NCBI GenBank assembly: GCA_028673005.1
Contig: CM054116.1
Coordinates: 75,652,572-75,716,571, forward strand
Reading direction: 5' to 3'
Length of the DNA: 64,000 nt
Source of the DNA: Tanypteryx hageni
Taxonomy: Eukaryota; Arthropoda; Insecta; Odonata; Petaluridae
Below the pieces are notes generated by a model. That model worked only from the letters and a program-made list of their open reading frames with translations. It had not been told where the DNA came from and ran no database searches. Each line of letters begins with the position of its first letter. The stretch's first letter is position 1. The position numbers and the translations under genes were made by a program. Shown here in pieces: positions 10,641-22,331 of this stretch.

Positions 10641-12899
10641 CCACGGCGGAGAAATTATGGAAGTGTCTTTGGTTGTTTCTTCGAATGAGGGTTTCGCTCC
10701 TTCTTTTTAACACTGATGAGGTGTTGTTTATATATTTTATCAATGCTCGACACTTATTTTAATGTTCAGTTGAGTCTCTTTTTTGACTAGCTATGTTGAA
10801 TTGAATTCGATTGCCGGTCACATACGAGGAGTTAAAACTTGCATTCTAAGTTTTAAAAAATTATTTAAAGAAAATTGTTGATTTTTTGAAAATGTACTCC
10901 ATATATGTCCAGTGCTGGATTAAAATTCCATAACATTGACATTATTTTTCCTTGAAGCTTCATGATTAGTTTGTGTTACGGATTTGCATTGGAAATCAAT
11001 CCTAATATTTTTATCACAACCACGATAGTTTCAAATTTGCCAGTAAAACATATATACAGCCTCGGGAATAAACTGCTGCCTTTCACTTACCGAGTATTTT
11101 TTTCGGCTCAATTGCTTTATAGTTTACCTAGAATAAACAGATACAAGATAGTCGTATGCGAGCCGGAGAAAGATTATAACAATTCGTAAAAGAGCGATCG
11201 AAACGAGATCTCTAATAGATTCGAAATGTTTACCTGCTTGCTTCATGGTAGGGACATTATTCTCCGCAATCATGAGTCATACATAACGGATCTAGGAATA
11301 TTACCAGTTATTCTACCGTATTTCTGTTATTTTTAGTGCCTACCCTTCACTTGCGACTACAACTTACCTCTTTTCCTCCCTCCCCCACAACCGGAGTCGA
11401 ATAGTTCCTGAAACAATCGAGTTAAACATTTTCCCATATTCTTGATTCTCAGAAGTTCCTTCGCATTCCCCTCCCTCTCCATCTCTCTCTTTAACGGTTG
11501 CGTCAAGGCGGCTCTATGGATGAAATAACCTTCGAAAATGTAAAAATAAACTTTTGTGTATCTGGAGGTCGCGTTACTTTATTTTTTTTATACCGTTCAA
11601 GTCACTTCCCGAAGATTTTCTTTTTAATTCTTCGGTTCGGTGCACCAGCAGTTTTTCTCACCACTTTATGACTTGGATCATAAAGCACCGATTACAATCC
11701 GTTCCGTTAAATCTATGATTGTCGATCCCGCTTTTTAGATTCCCGCCCACTTCAATTCGCGCCATTATTGCGCATGCGTCGGTGAAGGGAAATGGTGCCT
11801 TCCGCGCCCTTGGGGAGGCGGGAAAATTGCGCCGTTGATGAGAAAGGCAATCCGCTCCGGGAATGTGCGTCTCGGTGTTTTTTTTTGGGTGCCATCTAAT
11901 TCAGGGAACAAAAGTGTTATGTTCGTATGTCTTACTGAAAAATGGTGTCATGTAAATTACCGCCCAATTTTTCGCACCATCAATCAGAAGTCTCTTCAGC
12001 AGTTTCGATATAAGTCAAGGAAATATGTATGATACACGAACCAATTGGAGGTAATTATAGCGCAGTCAGTGCAATAAAGCATTAATCGCTCATCTTAGCA
12101 TTTGAACGTTTTTTATATGCAAATTATGGTAACTGACATCCTATCGTGAATATCACGCAAAGTTGGGATTATTATTATGCTGCTATACACAACAAAGCAA
12201 GTTGAATGTAGATGTCATTGCCAATCGTTGGGATGGTTCGTATTCTATTGTTATTCAATTATTATTCAGTAAAATCGACGGCATACAAATATTAATTAGT
12301 TCGATTCTTCTTGTTAGATTTAACCGCTTTCGCCTATTTGTTTGAGACTGCATGTGTATGAAAGCTTCAGAAAGTTCTCGGAAATTCTTACTTCAGGCAT
12401 AAAACATTCATTTGTTTTATTTATATAACGAGTCATTTTATGCGTCATTCAGATTTGAAAAAAATATAATGTGCTGGAATAGTTATTTAATACGAGGTAC
12501 ATGCCAGTTATATCATTGCGTGTCATTTTCACGGATTCAATTTATAAAAAAATTACATTTACGGCTTGATTTAATGGCTCTTCTCGCCATTTCGTGTGGG
12601 AGCGATGGACGCTCGTGATCCCTTCAGAGAATAGCGTCCTCCTCTTGTAGTTGCTTCTCACGACTCGTCGCTTAGGCTGTCCGTGCTATGCACACGACCG
12701 CAAATGCAAACAGAAATTAAGCTCTTGATCCAACAAAATTCAACGTGTATCGTCCAAGTGCAACATTCATCTTTCCAACCGCATTTAACAGAAGATTTTT
12801 TTGTTGGTATGTTGCAATATTTTAGAAAACGCATTGATTTGTATTAATACTAATTGTTGCGTTGTTTACAACAATAATATTATAATGTAATAGTATATT
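10641..12899. other. Non-coding stretch; small GC-rich patch near 11,760-11,840
   Basis: No recognised gene. CAGTGCTGGATTAAAATTCC at 10,910 resembles the left terminus of the hAT family at 12,900, but has no matching right end. An 8-bp perfect stem (CTTTATGA/TCATAAAG, loop CTTGGA) lies near 11,664-11,685. Short + strand frames at 10,962-11,189, 11,835-12,032, 12,163-12,345 and 12,412-12,618 carry no known motif. Confidence 0.5.
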
Positions 12900-13186
12900 C
12901 AGTGCCGGATTTACGCATGGGCAACTGCCTAGGGCGCCAAATTATGAAAGGCGCCTAACACAAAGTGTGAAAAGCACCAAATTATGAAATGTATAAAACT
13001 ATGAAATGCGTCTAATCACAAAAGGCGCAAAATGCTCAAGGGACACCAGAATTTGACTACATTGGATAAGTTTTTCACAACTGTTTTCAGTATCGTGCAT
13101 TATTTTTATATTTTATTATATTTTTAAAGAGAAAACGGCGCACCTGAAAACTGCATATGGGCGCCAACAACTAAAATCCGGCCCTG
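12900..13186. mobile_element. Non-autonomous hAT-type element (287 bp)
   Basis: The left end is CAGTGCCGGATTTACG; the right end finishes AAATCCGGCCCTG, giving a terminal inverted repeat agreeing at 12 of 13 bases. The flanks carry a perfect 8-bp target duplication, AGTATATT, at 12,892-12,899 and 13,187-13,194. GGGC(A/G)-type words follow both ends and AAATTATGAAA repeats occur inside. It lacks coding capacity. The CAGxGCCGGATTT terminus is common among arthropod hAT derivatives. The intact duplication suggests this copy is younger than the neighbouring fragments. Confidence 0.93.
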
Positions 13187-13194
13187 AGTATATT

Positions 13195-14740
13195 ACTTAT
13201 CTCTATTGCGTAAATAAATCTGACAATCGTTATCGTTGGTAAAGGAATTGCTGTGACAATTCAGTCATTCGTCTCCATATTAAATCGTATCAGATATAAT
13301 TTCACCGGTTAATTTGAATTCAGTCCGTAGGTTAAATAAAAAATTTGATACTCTGAGAAAACTCAACTTACGATAGACGAACTATCTCTGTCAATATTTA
13401 GGTATTTATGCATAAGACCATGACAGATAATTAGTTTAAGGTGTAAACGGTTAGCGTTATCGGTAATTTTTGGCCTTTTTTGTTAGCGATTGCGTCGATC
13501 GAAATGCAATTTGAAGAAAAGAAGTCAAGCAAATATTGCGACCAAGATTCTTTTTATCTTCTTTGAAGAAAAGTTCGGAAGAAAGATTTCGATAATTTTT
13601 TCTTACTTTTGCTGAATAGATTAAAAAAATCTTTCCAACAGATATGGCGGTAATATATTCATACGAGAAATAAATTCCTCCATTGTTTTCGAGAATGCTA
13701 GGGCGTCAGCATGCACACACCCAGTTCGAATCCTGCTCGGGGCGTGTGCGTTTTAAGTGCATTTTTCCATCAATCATTTCTTATTATCTTAGTAAGATCG
13801 GAATCGAAATAAACTTCTCATTTGTAAATAGCACGTGTATTTAATTACCGGTAAAGAAGATACGGGTACAGTGCCCTCCTGGAAGAATGTCGTTTTGAAA
13901 TGCCGTCGAGGAAACTTTGCCAAACGTCTCTTGTGGTTGAATACGACTAGTACCCGTATATTTCTTTTCTCCATGTGATGCGTAGAAGACATTGCTTACT
14001 TTGGCAGCACCATCGGTAACTTACGTGCATTGCCTTAAATGAGCTCGAGAAAAATTTGCCTTGTCTATGATATTAATTATAACTGAATATGGTTTTTAAG
14101 ATATGATGGAGTAAATTTGGCAATATTTCACAGAAACATTTTGGTCCTCTTCTCAACGATTCAATTTAGTTTATTTCAACAATTAGAGATGACGGTTATT
14201 GCTTTTGATTCATAAAGTAAATTATTGGAGTGATAAGTATAAAACATTTCTCCAACACTAATATACTTATTTAAGAATCTCAATTCGACAACTATTTAAT
14301 ATTTTAAGATGTCCATTGCCGTCGGAAAATGTTATTCCAAGATTATTAAGACTCCATTTGAAGAGAAAAATCTTCATTTAATTGAAAACCTGATTAGTTA
14401 ATATGTTATTGAATTGGAATACGTTATCGACGTAGAATAATTTATTCAAAACATTTTTACTAGATTTTCATTGTTTTTATTCTTGATGTGAAAGAAAATT
14501 AAATCCCATCCACTCTCGTATTTCAATCTAACAAACCGTAAACCACGGATAGAACTGGATAATTATTGAAGCGCCTTTTATTTTTATGGCGATGAGGCAT
14601 TCGCAGGCCATAAAGACCTCATTAATTCCTATAAGTAAATAAAAGTCATAATCTTAGATATACTGCTTAGGAAACTCACGGGTAAACTAGCGAAACGAGC
14701 AATCTGTTGCGGAATACTATAATATTCCATCCTTGAACAT
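13195..14740. other. AT-rich non-coding stretch with a tRNA B-box-like word
   Basis: No gene recognised. AGTTCGAATCC (13,723-13,733) resembles a tRNA B box, but neither a T-arm stem nor an acceptor stem can be drawn around it. At most it could be a relic of a tRNA-derived SINE. The rest is AT-rich and featureless. Confidence 0.45.
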
Positions 14741-15430
14741 GGCAACCTCACATACCGCTGAATCTAAATCGATTTCTTGAGCGATCCCAAATAAATTCCA
14801 CATTGTGTACCCGCGGATGAAACCGTTCGGGAAATAAATTTGTTAGGTAAACAACCCTCCGAATCTTCGCAGTCGGAGGCACTCGCATGGGGAAACCGCA
14901 AGGAAAAACCACACGTCGGGAAAGTCTTATTGGATTGGCTGCTTTTAGAGACGGGAACCCGAGCGTGCGGAGTGTGGGGATTTGGCATCGGCAGCTAGCT
15001 TCCCCCGTAGAATTGCTCCGCCGACTATGCATCCGCGTCTGAGCGTGCGCAATCTCGGAATGACCTCCGCCCTCACGGACCAGTCAACAGCCACCCACGC
15101 TCGGATTCCCGTCCCCTCTTTCCACTTCCCGTACCCTCTTTCCACTTCCCCGTCGCTCAACCTCCGTCCCTCACACTCCTCCCCACCTCTTCAAAGTTTC
15201 TCGGAACCACGCCCCCTCCCCACTCCATTCGGAACCTTCCGACAGTGTTTTAAGTTATGTTCGACTGCTGCTTGCTGGCTCTCTGTAATTAAAAGAGCCT
15301 GGGCGTATATGACTCGCGATGCCTCGGGGCAGGCACCTGTTAAATTGGGAAGAAGAGAGGCCGCCTCGTTTGGGGACAAGGGATGTTTTTATTTTGTTAA
15401 AGATGCTAGTCGTGGCTAGCGCTTACGTAG
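14741..15430. other. GC-rich, CpG-containing island
   Basis: GC content rises sharply relative to both flanks, with many CG dinucleotides. Overlapping open frames exist on both strands, including 145 codons on + at 14,982-15,419, but the translations are Ser/Pro/Arg-rich and match nothing I know. A 20-bp-period direct repeat, CCCTCTTTCCACTTCCC, occurs twice at 15,114-15,150. It could be a promoter, enhancer or first-exon region; the sequence alone does not decide. Confidence 0.4.
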
Positions 15431-17000
15431 TATAAAACGCCAGTTTTTCACTTTTCGTTAAAAGTGACAATTTGGCTATTTTTCGTGGCGATAAATGTAC
15501 GTGGCCAGAAGAGGGTTTCTGAAAAAAAATTCGGTTTAATGAAATTTTGACGACCGAATGTTGACAGAATTCGAATGTAAATTTCTTTCAATCGCAACAT
15601 TAGATCTGAAAGTTTAATTTTCTTATTACGGAAAAGAAAATGTTCCGCCGCGCGAACATGCATGGATTCCGTCTCTGTAAAGTGTTGTATGCGAAAAGAG
15701 ATTTCTTTGCTAAAATTCTTGATTATCGCATCATGGATAAAAAGATATGTGAAGGTATTTGCATATGGGTAAAGGTTGTTTCACTGCGGTTGACGACTGC
15801 AGTGTTTGGACTTTTCTGATTACTTTAGGTAAATGACGCGGTTGAAAGGTTTCTTATTTAAAGCTATTCGACTTCGAAACGAGAGTTTTATCATAGAAAT
15901 TGTGGAAAAATACATATTGAATATAAAGAACCGAAAGATTATTTACTATTACTGATAAACTACCTTTATATTTTATACTGGAAAATACATAAAAATATTT
16001 TAAACGACCGAAGAAAAAAACTGTATATTAGAGGAAATGAACTTATATCAGTAACTTTAATTACTCTTAAATTCATATTCAACTAACCGCTAAGTCATAT
16101 ATTTTACCATGCACTTATATTTGTCTTATATCGCAAAAATAAATCATGTGGACACCCAGGACTGATATTCATCTGTTTTAGTTAACAAAAATACCAGCAC
16201 AGTACCACTCGGTCATCGCTGTCCCTATAAAAAGTTTTGTTAAATTTCTGCGACAAGGCAATTTTAACGATTCAGATTTTACTGCGTTGCTGGAATATGA
16301 GTTGAAGAGGTAAAACATTTAAAATAATGGTTGTAATATTCACGGATTTACTGCAAAAGTGATACCAGTATCTTATTTATCGCTTTTATTCACAATTCTT
16401 CCATTCCAGTAATATTTTTCCTTTGTTGCACGTTCCTTGCGCATTATTCCCGTTTTGCGAGACTAAGATCAGCTGAACTATGAAGCAGGTTAGGTCACGC
16501 GCTTTGTTTCATTCCCCTGGGTTCTCGGAGTAAATTGACGATATCCTCTTCTCCGCGTGATTTAGAGCTCACTTCGGTATCAAAAATTAATCATCGGGGA
16601 TAACTTGTTGACGTCTATCCCTCGAATGCGGATGTTGGTTACAGATTTTGGTTGATTAAGTCTTCATCTCACCCTCCTCTATGCTAATAACTTTGAATAA
16701 CATTGCTATTCTGGGTTCCATGTGGCTGACGTAGGTAACATTTCATTTCGCTTAGCAGTGGGGTGGTGCGTTATTCTCGTAGGGTTTCCGTGTAGTGTAC
16801 ATAGCCTATCGATAAATCACTGCGAGGATCTACGTACGCGGAGAACCCACTTATTCGTGTTCTGTCGGTCAATTGGCCTTTAGTCAGATATTACAAAACA
16901 CACTCGAAGAACTTGTAGGGATTCTTTTAAAAAATACCGAGGTTGAAATTTATGAGATGGGATGGATTGAAAGGCCAAAATCATTTAAATAGCTACCGGA
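15431..17000. other. Non-coding stretch
   Basis: No gene recognised. TATCGATA (16,807-16,814) matches the DRE promoter motif known from Drosophila, as a single isolated copy. The rest is AT-rich. Confidence 0.45.
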
Positions 17001-17424
17001 TTTTTACTTTCTCCATATAGGTAGTATAGAGGAAAGTATTGTATTCATGAAAAAAATCTACTTCGAGATTTCATCGGAAATACACGTTTTGAGGTCTCCT
17101 GAACACGTTTTGATCATTTTCTCGGTGATGTCTGTGTGTGTGTGTATGTGATAGCTTTTTGGTGGGTGCTCTAAATCAAAGACTATTAATCAGGTCAACG
17201 CGAAATTTTATATTTAACATTTTTATAAAAGTCACAAGAACTGATTACTTTTGGGTAAAAATCGTTCAACCGGAAGTGGGTGTTTACTCTTGTCACATCC
17301 GTTATTTTGAAATATTTGCTTTAATATTTGATAAATGTAAAATTGTATTAGAATAACAGCGAATTTAATTTTCTACAGCCTTTGCTTGAAACATTTTTCC
17401 ATATAATGCATTGTTTAAGAGATA
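17001..17424 (-). repeat. Unnamed ~420-bp interspersed repeat, copy B (inverted relative to copy A)
   Basis: The reverse complement aligns with 9,301-9,715 from TATCTCTTAAACA through CACTTCCGGTTGA, TCAGGAGACCT and ATTTCCGATGAAAT to GGAGAAAGTAAAAA. Copy B has an extra (AC)n run (on + strand TGTGTGTGTGTGT at about 17,132-17,145). The 72-codon + frame at 17,138-17,356 lies inside the repeat, has no homologous open frame in copy A, and is not a gene. Confidence 0.75.
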
Positions 17425-18126
17425 TGCTATATTTTTAGCTGCCACAACCAAGCCACCTACCGACGACTATTGTTAACAATTGACGCTTAGTTACGCATTA
17501 GTAACGCTCCTTTTTCTTTTCTTAATTGTTGGAGATTTGTGGCTGTATCCAATATCAGAAGGCTATGGTTTGAGTTTATTTCTGTTCTTTGTAGTCTAAA
17601 ATTTTCTCACAGTTTCTTAAAATATTTATTATTATGTAACCTGTTTGGAATTTTTAGAAATATTACAGATATGGAGAAAGTCATGTGGTGGCCACATCAG
17701 ATTTTTTTAAATCTTAGTTTTAAGTGGTAAATCGAACAATTAGATAGAAAACAATCATTTTGTAGTACGGTGGCATGAACAGGATATTTTCTGAGGGAAC
17801 GCAAGGTTTCATTATGTGTTATTAATTGTTCATTTAAAATAGCTTTTGATTTAACAATAAATTTATAGTCTCTCATTTGTCCTAAAAGTTCATTATCTTT
17901 CTGTTTTATATTTTCCCTTTAGTATTTCCTGTGATTAAAACTAAATCGTTGCGGTGATAAAAGAGGCAGTTGAAGTTGATTGTAACAGTAAAACGTGATT
18001 CTTTCGTTGAAAATAGAATGAATTGGTGCATTGATTTATTAGACTGATCGTAGAACAGGGCACATATTTCTATTCTTAAGTATTGAGAAGTGAATATATG
18101 AGTATGGACGTGCATATGCGTGTATA
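17425..18126. other. AT-rich non-coding stretch
   Basis: Nothing recognisable. Short frames at 17,539-17,730 (+) and 17,906-18,151 (-) carry no known motif. Confidence 0.5.
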
Positions 18127-18263
18127 AAGTAAAACCTCGATAGCATAACATTTTAAAATACGAAATGATCGTTTAAAAGAAGTTTACTTTATAATATGCG
18201 CCTATGAAGTAAAACCTCGATAGCACAAAATCTTAAAATACGAAATGATCGTTTAAAAGAAGT
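18127..18263. repeat. Two-copy direct repeat, 57-bp units, period 80 bp
   Basis: The unit beginning AAGTAAAACCTCGATAGCA and ending ACGAAATGATCGTTTAAAAG plus AAGT occurs at 18,127-18,183 and 18,207-18,263. The copies differ at only a few bases in the middle. A 23-bp spacer separates them. AACCTCGATAGCA and its surroundings do not match a TE I can name. Confidence 0.9.
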
Positions 18264-18840
18264 GTGCTTCAGTCAAGGCTTATGTTCTTTATTATAATTA
18301 CCTCTTTATTATAAACCAGGAAAATTTTTGTCCCAAGAAGTTTGTCCTAACGATATTTATGGTACCCATGCTCAAGTTTTCATTTGCATATATCTATACA
18401 TTAGCAATTCCTCTTAGTATATTAGCACTCTCAGATACACAGACATAAAAGGTTATGCGTTGGAAGGTATAAAGGATATTCAGTGACGTTTTACATGTTA
18501 TCGACTAATGGAGCAATAGATATATTTTTATCTGATGCTCCCGGTATTTCGTCATTTTACTTTAAGTTAGATATACGCATACATTTACAGCAAGTAATTC
18601 ACACGAAAGCAACAACATATATAAGAAGTGTGTTATTTCAAATGCAAATTATGCTCCTATATATGGCAGTAGTAACCAAATGTTTTATTTTTCGTAATAA
18701 ATAATTAATTTTATATTATTACATAATCAGAAATAACATTAGTTCATCGGACTTTCAACCGAAGTGATTAGTTGAAACATCTCGCGTCGCGCTATATCAG
18801 GCATGTTATCTCGCGTATAAAATAGGCAAATATCAAACGT
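18264..18840. other. AT-rich non-coding stretch
   Basis: No gene or RNA recognised. A 73-codon + frame at 18,483-18,704 has no known motif. Confidence 0.5.
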
Positions 18841-20220
18841 AAAGAACACATTGCATGCTTCACCCCCACCACCCTCCTTCCCCACATTTAAACTGTGCGC
18901 GACCTAATTCCTTTTTTCCCACTCGCAACCTCTACCTGCCCTCATATGACTCATTTGTCTCCTCCCGCCTTTAATCACGCAAGCACAAATCTAGACCTCG
19001 CCGCCCCCCCCCTCCCGCCCTCCCATCCCCTTTCCTATCCCACAGCCGCGGTCGGCGGCGGTGCATCCTCTTAAAAAGCCGCACGAAGAGAAAGTCGGGG
19101 CAGCGCATACAGACACACTCACAGAGACACACGCACGCGTGGAGAGATGGTTCGAGCAGTGCCAAAGCAACGCCTCCGGTCTCCATTGGCAACGGCACGC
19201 CGCCGCTCCTCGAGGCGGTTGAATATAAGAAGGGCCTCTCCCACTCCACACTCCCTCTCTAGGGGAAAAAAATAACCCTCTCTTTCCCTTTTACTCTCCC
19301 CATCCTTCTCTCCGTCATCCTTCCCTTTCGCGTTTAACGGGGTGGAGAAGGGTCGAAGCATTCACCCTGCCGTGGGAAGTGTAATAGAATTGCCACGGTG
19401 GAAGGAGTGAGCGAGGAGGTAAGGATGGAGCGAAGTCGGAGATAGTGGGTAGATATAATACGGAATGGACTAGGGGGGCAATCACAAAGTCGTTTTTTTT
19501 TTCGTCCTCGCCCTTACCGCTGCCTTTCAAAGGCGAAATACATTCCATTTTAGGCTCGAAGGAAATGATTTGTACTTGCGCGGCGGTAAAATCATTTTAT
19601 CCCCTCTCTGACTTTTGACGTCGATATCCCCCCGTGGCAATCCTCGCCTCCTCCGTCATCACCGTCGGAGGCGTGTAAAGAGGCGCAGGGGGGAAGGATG
19701 TTGTCTGGTGAGATGAGCTTCTCGATCGAACGGGATGAAGAATGGATGAAGGGAAAAAGAGGGGGGAGTTTAGGAAGAAGAAATAACTCGGAGGGATGGA
19801 CCCGGATAGATGCAAATTGTATGGAGGGAGAGATAGAGAGAGAAAAATGGGTAGATGCTCGTAGGGAGGATTTGAAAGCGAGGAAGATGCAAAGGGGGAG
19901 ATATTACGAGGGGAGCCTTGTTATGGGAGGGTATGCCGGGAATAATAAAATGTTTTGACTGGATGAGAATAGGAATCAGTGACAAGTGTGGCAAGGAAAG
20001 CGAGTCGAGCAGAGGGCGGACAGGGCATTTGTTAAGGACCGTATTGTTATGAAGAGCGACTGCGAGTGAGAATGATGCGAGAGGCAACGGGAGGATCTGC
20101 CCACCTGGATGCCGTGGCCTGGTTTGCTTAACGTTTGCTCTGTACTTTTTGCTGGAGCTGTGGGCGTTAAAAAAAAACGAGCCTGAATGAATGAAAGTCC
20201 TACCATTTAAACTATTTAAT
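18841..20220. other. GC-rich block with C-tracts, CA/AC runs and purine-rich tract
   Basis: At 18,860-19,330 the + strand is C/T-rich with a CCCCCCCCC run near 19,005 and CACACTCACAGAGACACACGC near 19,110-19,135. At about 19,680-19,960 it switches to G/A-rich. Many overlapping frames exist on both strands (up to 105 codons). All are low-complexity by-products. Confidence 0.55.
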
Positions 20221-20358
20221 CGTTGTCGCCACCCGTGGCAATAATCTCGGAGAGACCTAGGTGTATAGGGAAAGTAAATGGAGGCAAGAGCGGACGGGAT
20301 CTAGATAACATTTGGACTGATTCGATGCCTGCATTGCCAAAGAACGACTGTTCTAAAC

Positions 20359-20634
20359 CAGTGATTCTCAAGTACGGCCACCAGAAAATTTTATTGCGGC
20401 AACCAGAAAAATTATATTTTAAGCAAAAATAATTAATGTGCAGACTACGATGGATACTCTGTCATAATTTTTATAATTTACATTTTTTATTGTTATTTTA
20501 TCTCTTTAAACTTCTTTGGTGACTTATGCCCAATACTCAATATCACTGATATCCTAAATTTAAAAATGCGGCCACCAGTACGTGACAGGTGGTCTCAGGC
20601 GCGGCCGAGACAAATTTTTCTCTGTGAACCACTA
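20359..20634. mobile_element. Non-autonomous hAT-like element (276 bp)
   Basis: The left end is CAGTGATTCTCAAG and the right end finishes TGTGAACCACTA, whose reverse complement TAGTGGTTCACA agrees at 9 of 12 bases. Flanking 8-mers TTCTAAAC (20,351-20,358) and CTCTACAC (20,635-20,642) agree at 6 of 8, as expected for an eroded target duplication. GCGGCCACCAG occurs near both ends (GGCCACCAG at about 20,384 and 20,570). It is non-coding. Being more diverged than the 12,900 element, it is probably older. Confidence 0.68.
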
Positions 20635-20642
20635 CTCTACAC

Positions 20643-22310
20643 TATTTTTATGATGCAGTGAGGTGATTTGATGTAGGCTTGAATCCTGGGAAAGGCTTTT
20701 GCAAACGTTTCCCTTTCATTTCCGCCGTTTTATTCTGTATGATGATGGTTTATGAGGGCTAATTCATCTTGTGTGCGCGAAGGCGTAAGAAAAGAAGTGG
20801 TTGGTGTTAATTGCAGTGTTTTCTTATTAAGAGTTACCCAGGCGATTGTGAATCACAAGGAGCATTCCTTGATATTTTTCCTTTTCCCGCATATACGCAG
20901 TACTCGATTGCAAAATCGTACATAAAATCTCGTTTTAATTGCATCTTGCTTTGTCAAACAGCAAAATTCAACATTAAAACTCTAAATAATTTAAAAATAA
21001 CTGTTTATCCTCGTAAATAATTATCTGCTGATAATAACTCAACGAGTTCTATGCATCAAGTTTAGAGAGGTGTGAAGCTGTATCCATTATTATGGTAGTA
21101 ATATAAACTCGCTTATTCTAACAAATGTTTACTCGATGGATTATTCCGAATGAAAGAAGATGGAGCGGAAAGATGATTCAGGATCCGATGAGCAATATTG
21201 AAAAAAATTCTCACGTAGATGAATAAACGTTAAAAGTAATATTGAATAACGGAACCGCATAATTACGACACGTAAAATATCTCTCTCGCCCCTTAAGATT
21301 TTTATCGATTCTATCCACGCGCTGTGGCGCAGGAGATATACCGCTCATTTCCAGCCACAAGTATAATCACTTTATTTACAGGAGGTGGGAAAAGTCAACG
21401 CCTCCCACACCACGCAATGGAGAATGTGCGTGGGAGAGTTGAATAAAAGGCGATTGAGCTGTAAGGAACATTAGACAGAGGCAGAATAAGAAGAATGTTT
21501 AGGGCCGCAACACGCGGAATGAGCAATGGGCGGGGATGTGATGATGCGGAACCATTTGGATTCAACGGCGGTAGGAAGGAAAGAGATAAAGGTTGGGATG
21601 GGAATGTTAAGACCTCAAATCCCGGAGACGGGAGAGGGTCGAGGTGGCGAAAGAGGAGATGCGGGGAATCTTCCGAGGGAGCAGAAGAATGCTCCATGGG
21701 AGTGACTTCTCAAAGAGACTCATTTGCCTGGGAATCATTCGAATGGATTCCCTTCGTAGTCACGCCTACCTATATCCCGTCTCCCCCTCGCTCCCATCCA
21801 GCACCGCTCTTTGGAAAAAATTCAAGATTCCTTCATATCGGTACTTCGTGTCTTCATCCTTTCATCTCTCTCTCTATCTCAGGTACGATATGTATCTCTC
21901 TAGCTGTCTGTTCATTCTCATGCTGTTTCCGTTCCAATTCTTTCGCCTTACATAGAGCGTCTAACCTTGGATATCTTATTATTTAACTTTGTGCCCAATT
22001 CCGCCGTTTCTTCTTGGTATGAGGCTTGTGCTGTCAGGGCCCTCTTCCGGGCTATATTTTATTTGGCGAAGATTGAAGTCCCGGGTTCGATTCCAGGAGC
22101 GTTTTTCCCCATTTGTTTTACATAGGAAATCTCAAATCCATCGTGCAGAGATGTTTTCTTTAATACATTAAAATATCTTAAAATTGCGATATCGGAGCGA
22201 GGTTTGTACTGTTCTCAGGAGATTCTAATTCTTATCACCGAGTTTTTATAATTGATCGTATTTTCTTGAATTTCTACTAAAACCGTTTTTGTGTTTTAAA
22301 TAGCATTTTA
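20643..22310. other. Non-coding stretch with purine-rich then C/T-rich segment
   Basis: No gene recognised. At 21,480-21,700 the + strand is purine-rich and at 21,770-21,950 C/T-rich, giving overlapping frames of up to 163 codons (21,495-21,986) with no family signature. GGGTTCGATTCC (22,082-22,093) resembles a tRNA B box with a 4-of-5 T-stem, but no acceptor or anticodon arm fits, so it is not a tRNA. Confidence 0.5.
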
Positions 22311-22317
22311 TCGGATT

Positions 22318-22331
22318 GTTGCCATGGAGAC
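22318..22331 (+). promoter_or_regulatory. RFX X-box-like site
   Basis: GTTGCCATGGAGAC matches the established 14-bp RFX/DAF-19 X-box consensus (RYYNYYWWRRNRAC) at every defined position and contains the strong half site GTTGCC. In animals such sites usually lie close upstream of ciliary genes. No ciliary exon is recognisable nearby, so its function is unproven. Confidence 0.4.

Noticed and set aside
14982..15419. 145-codon + strand frame in a GC-rich island
   Set aside because: No known domain, contains a translated 20-bp direct repeat, and minus-strand frames overlap it.
22082..22093. GGGTTCGATTCC as a possible tRNA T-arm
   Set aside because: Only a 4-of-5 T-stem; no acceptor, D or anticodon arm can be drawn. 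The similar words at 13,723, 20,676 and 25,279 are weaker still.
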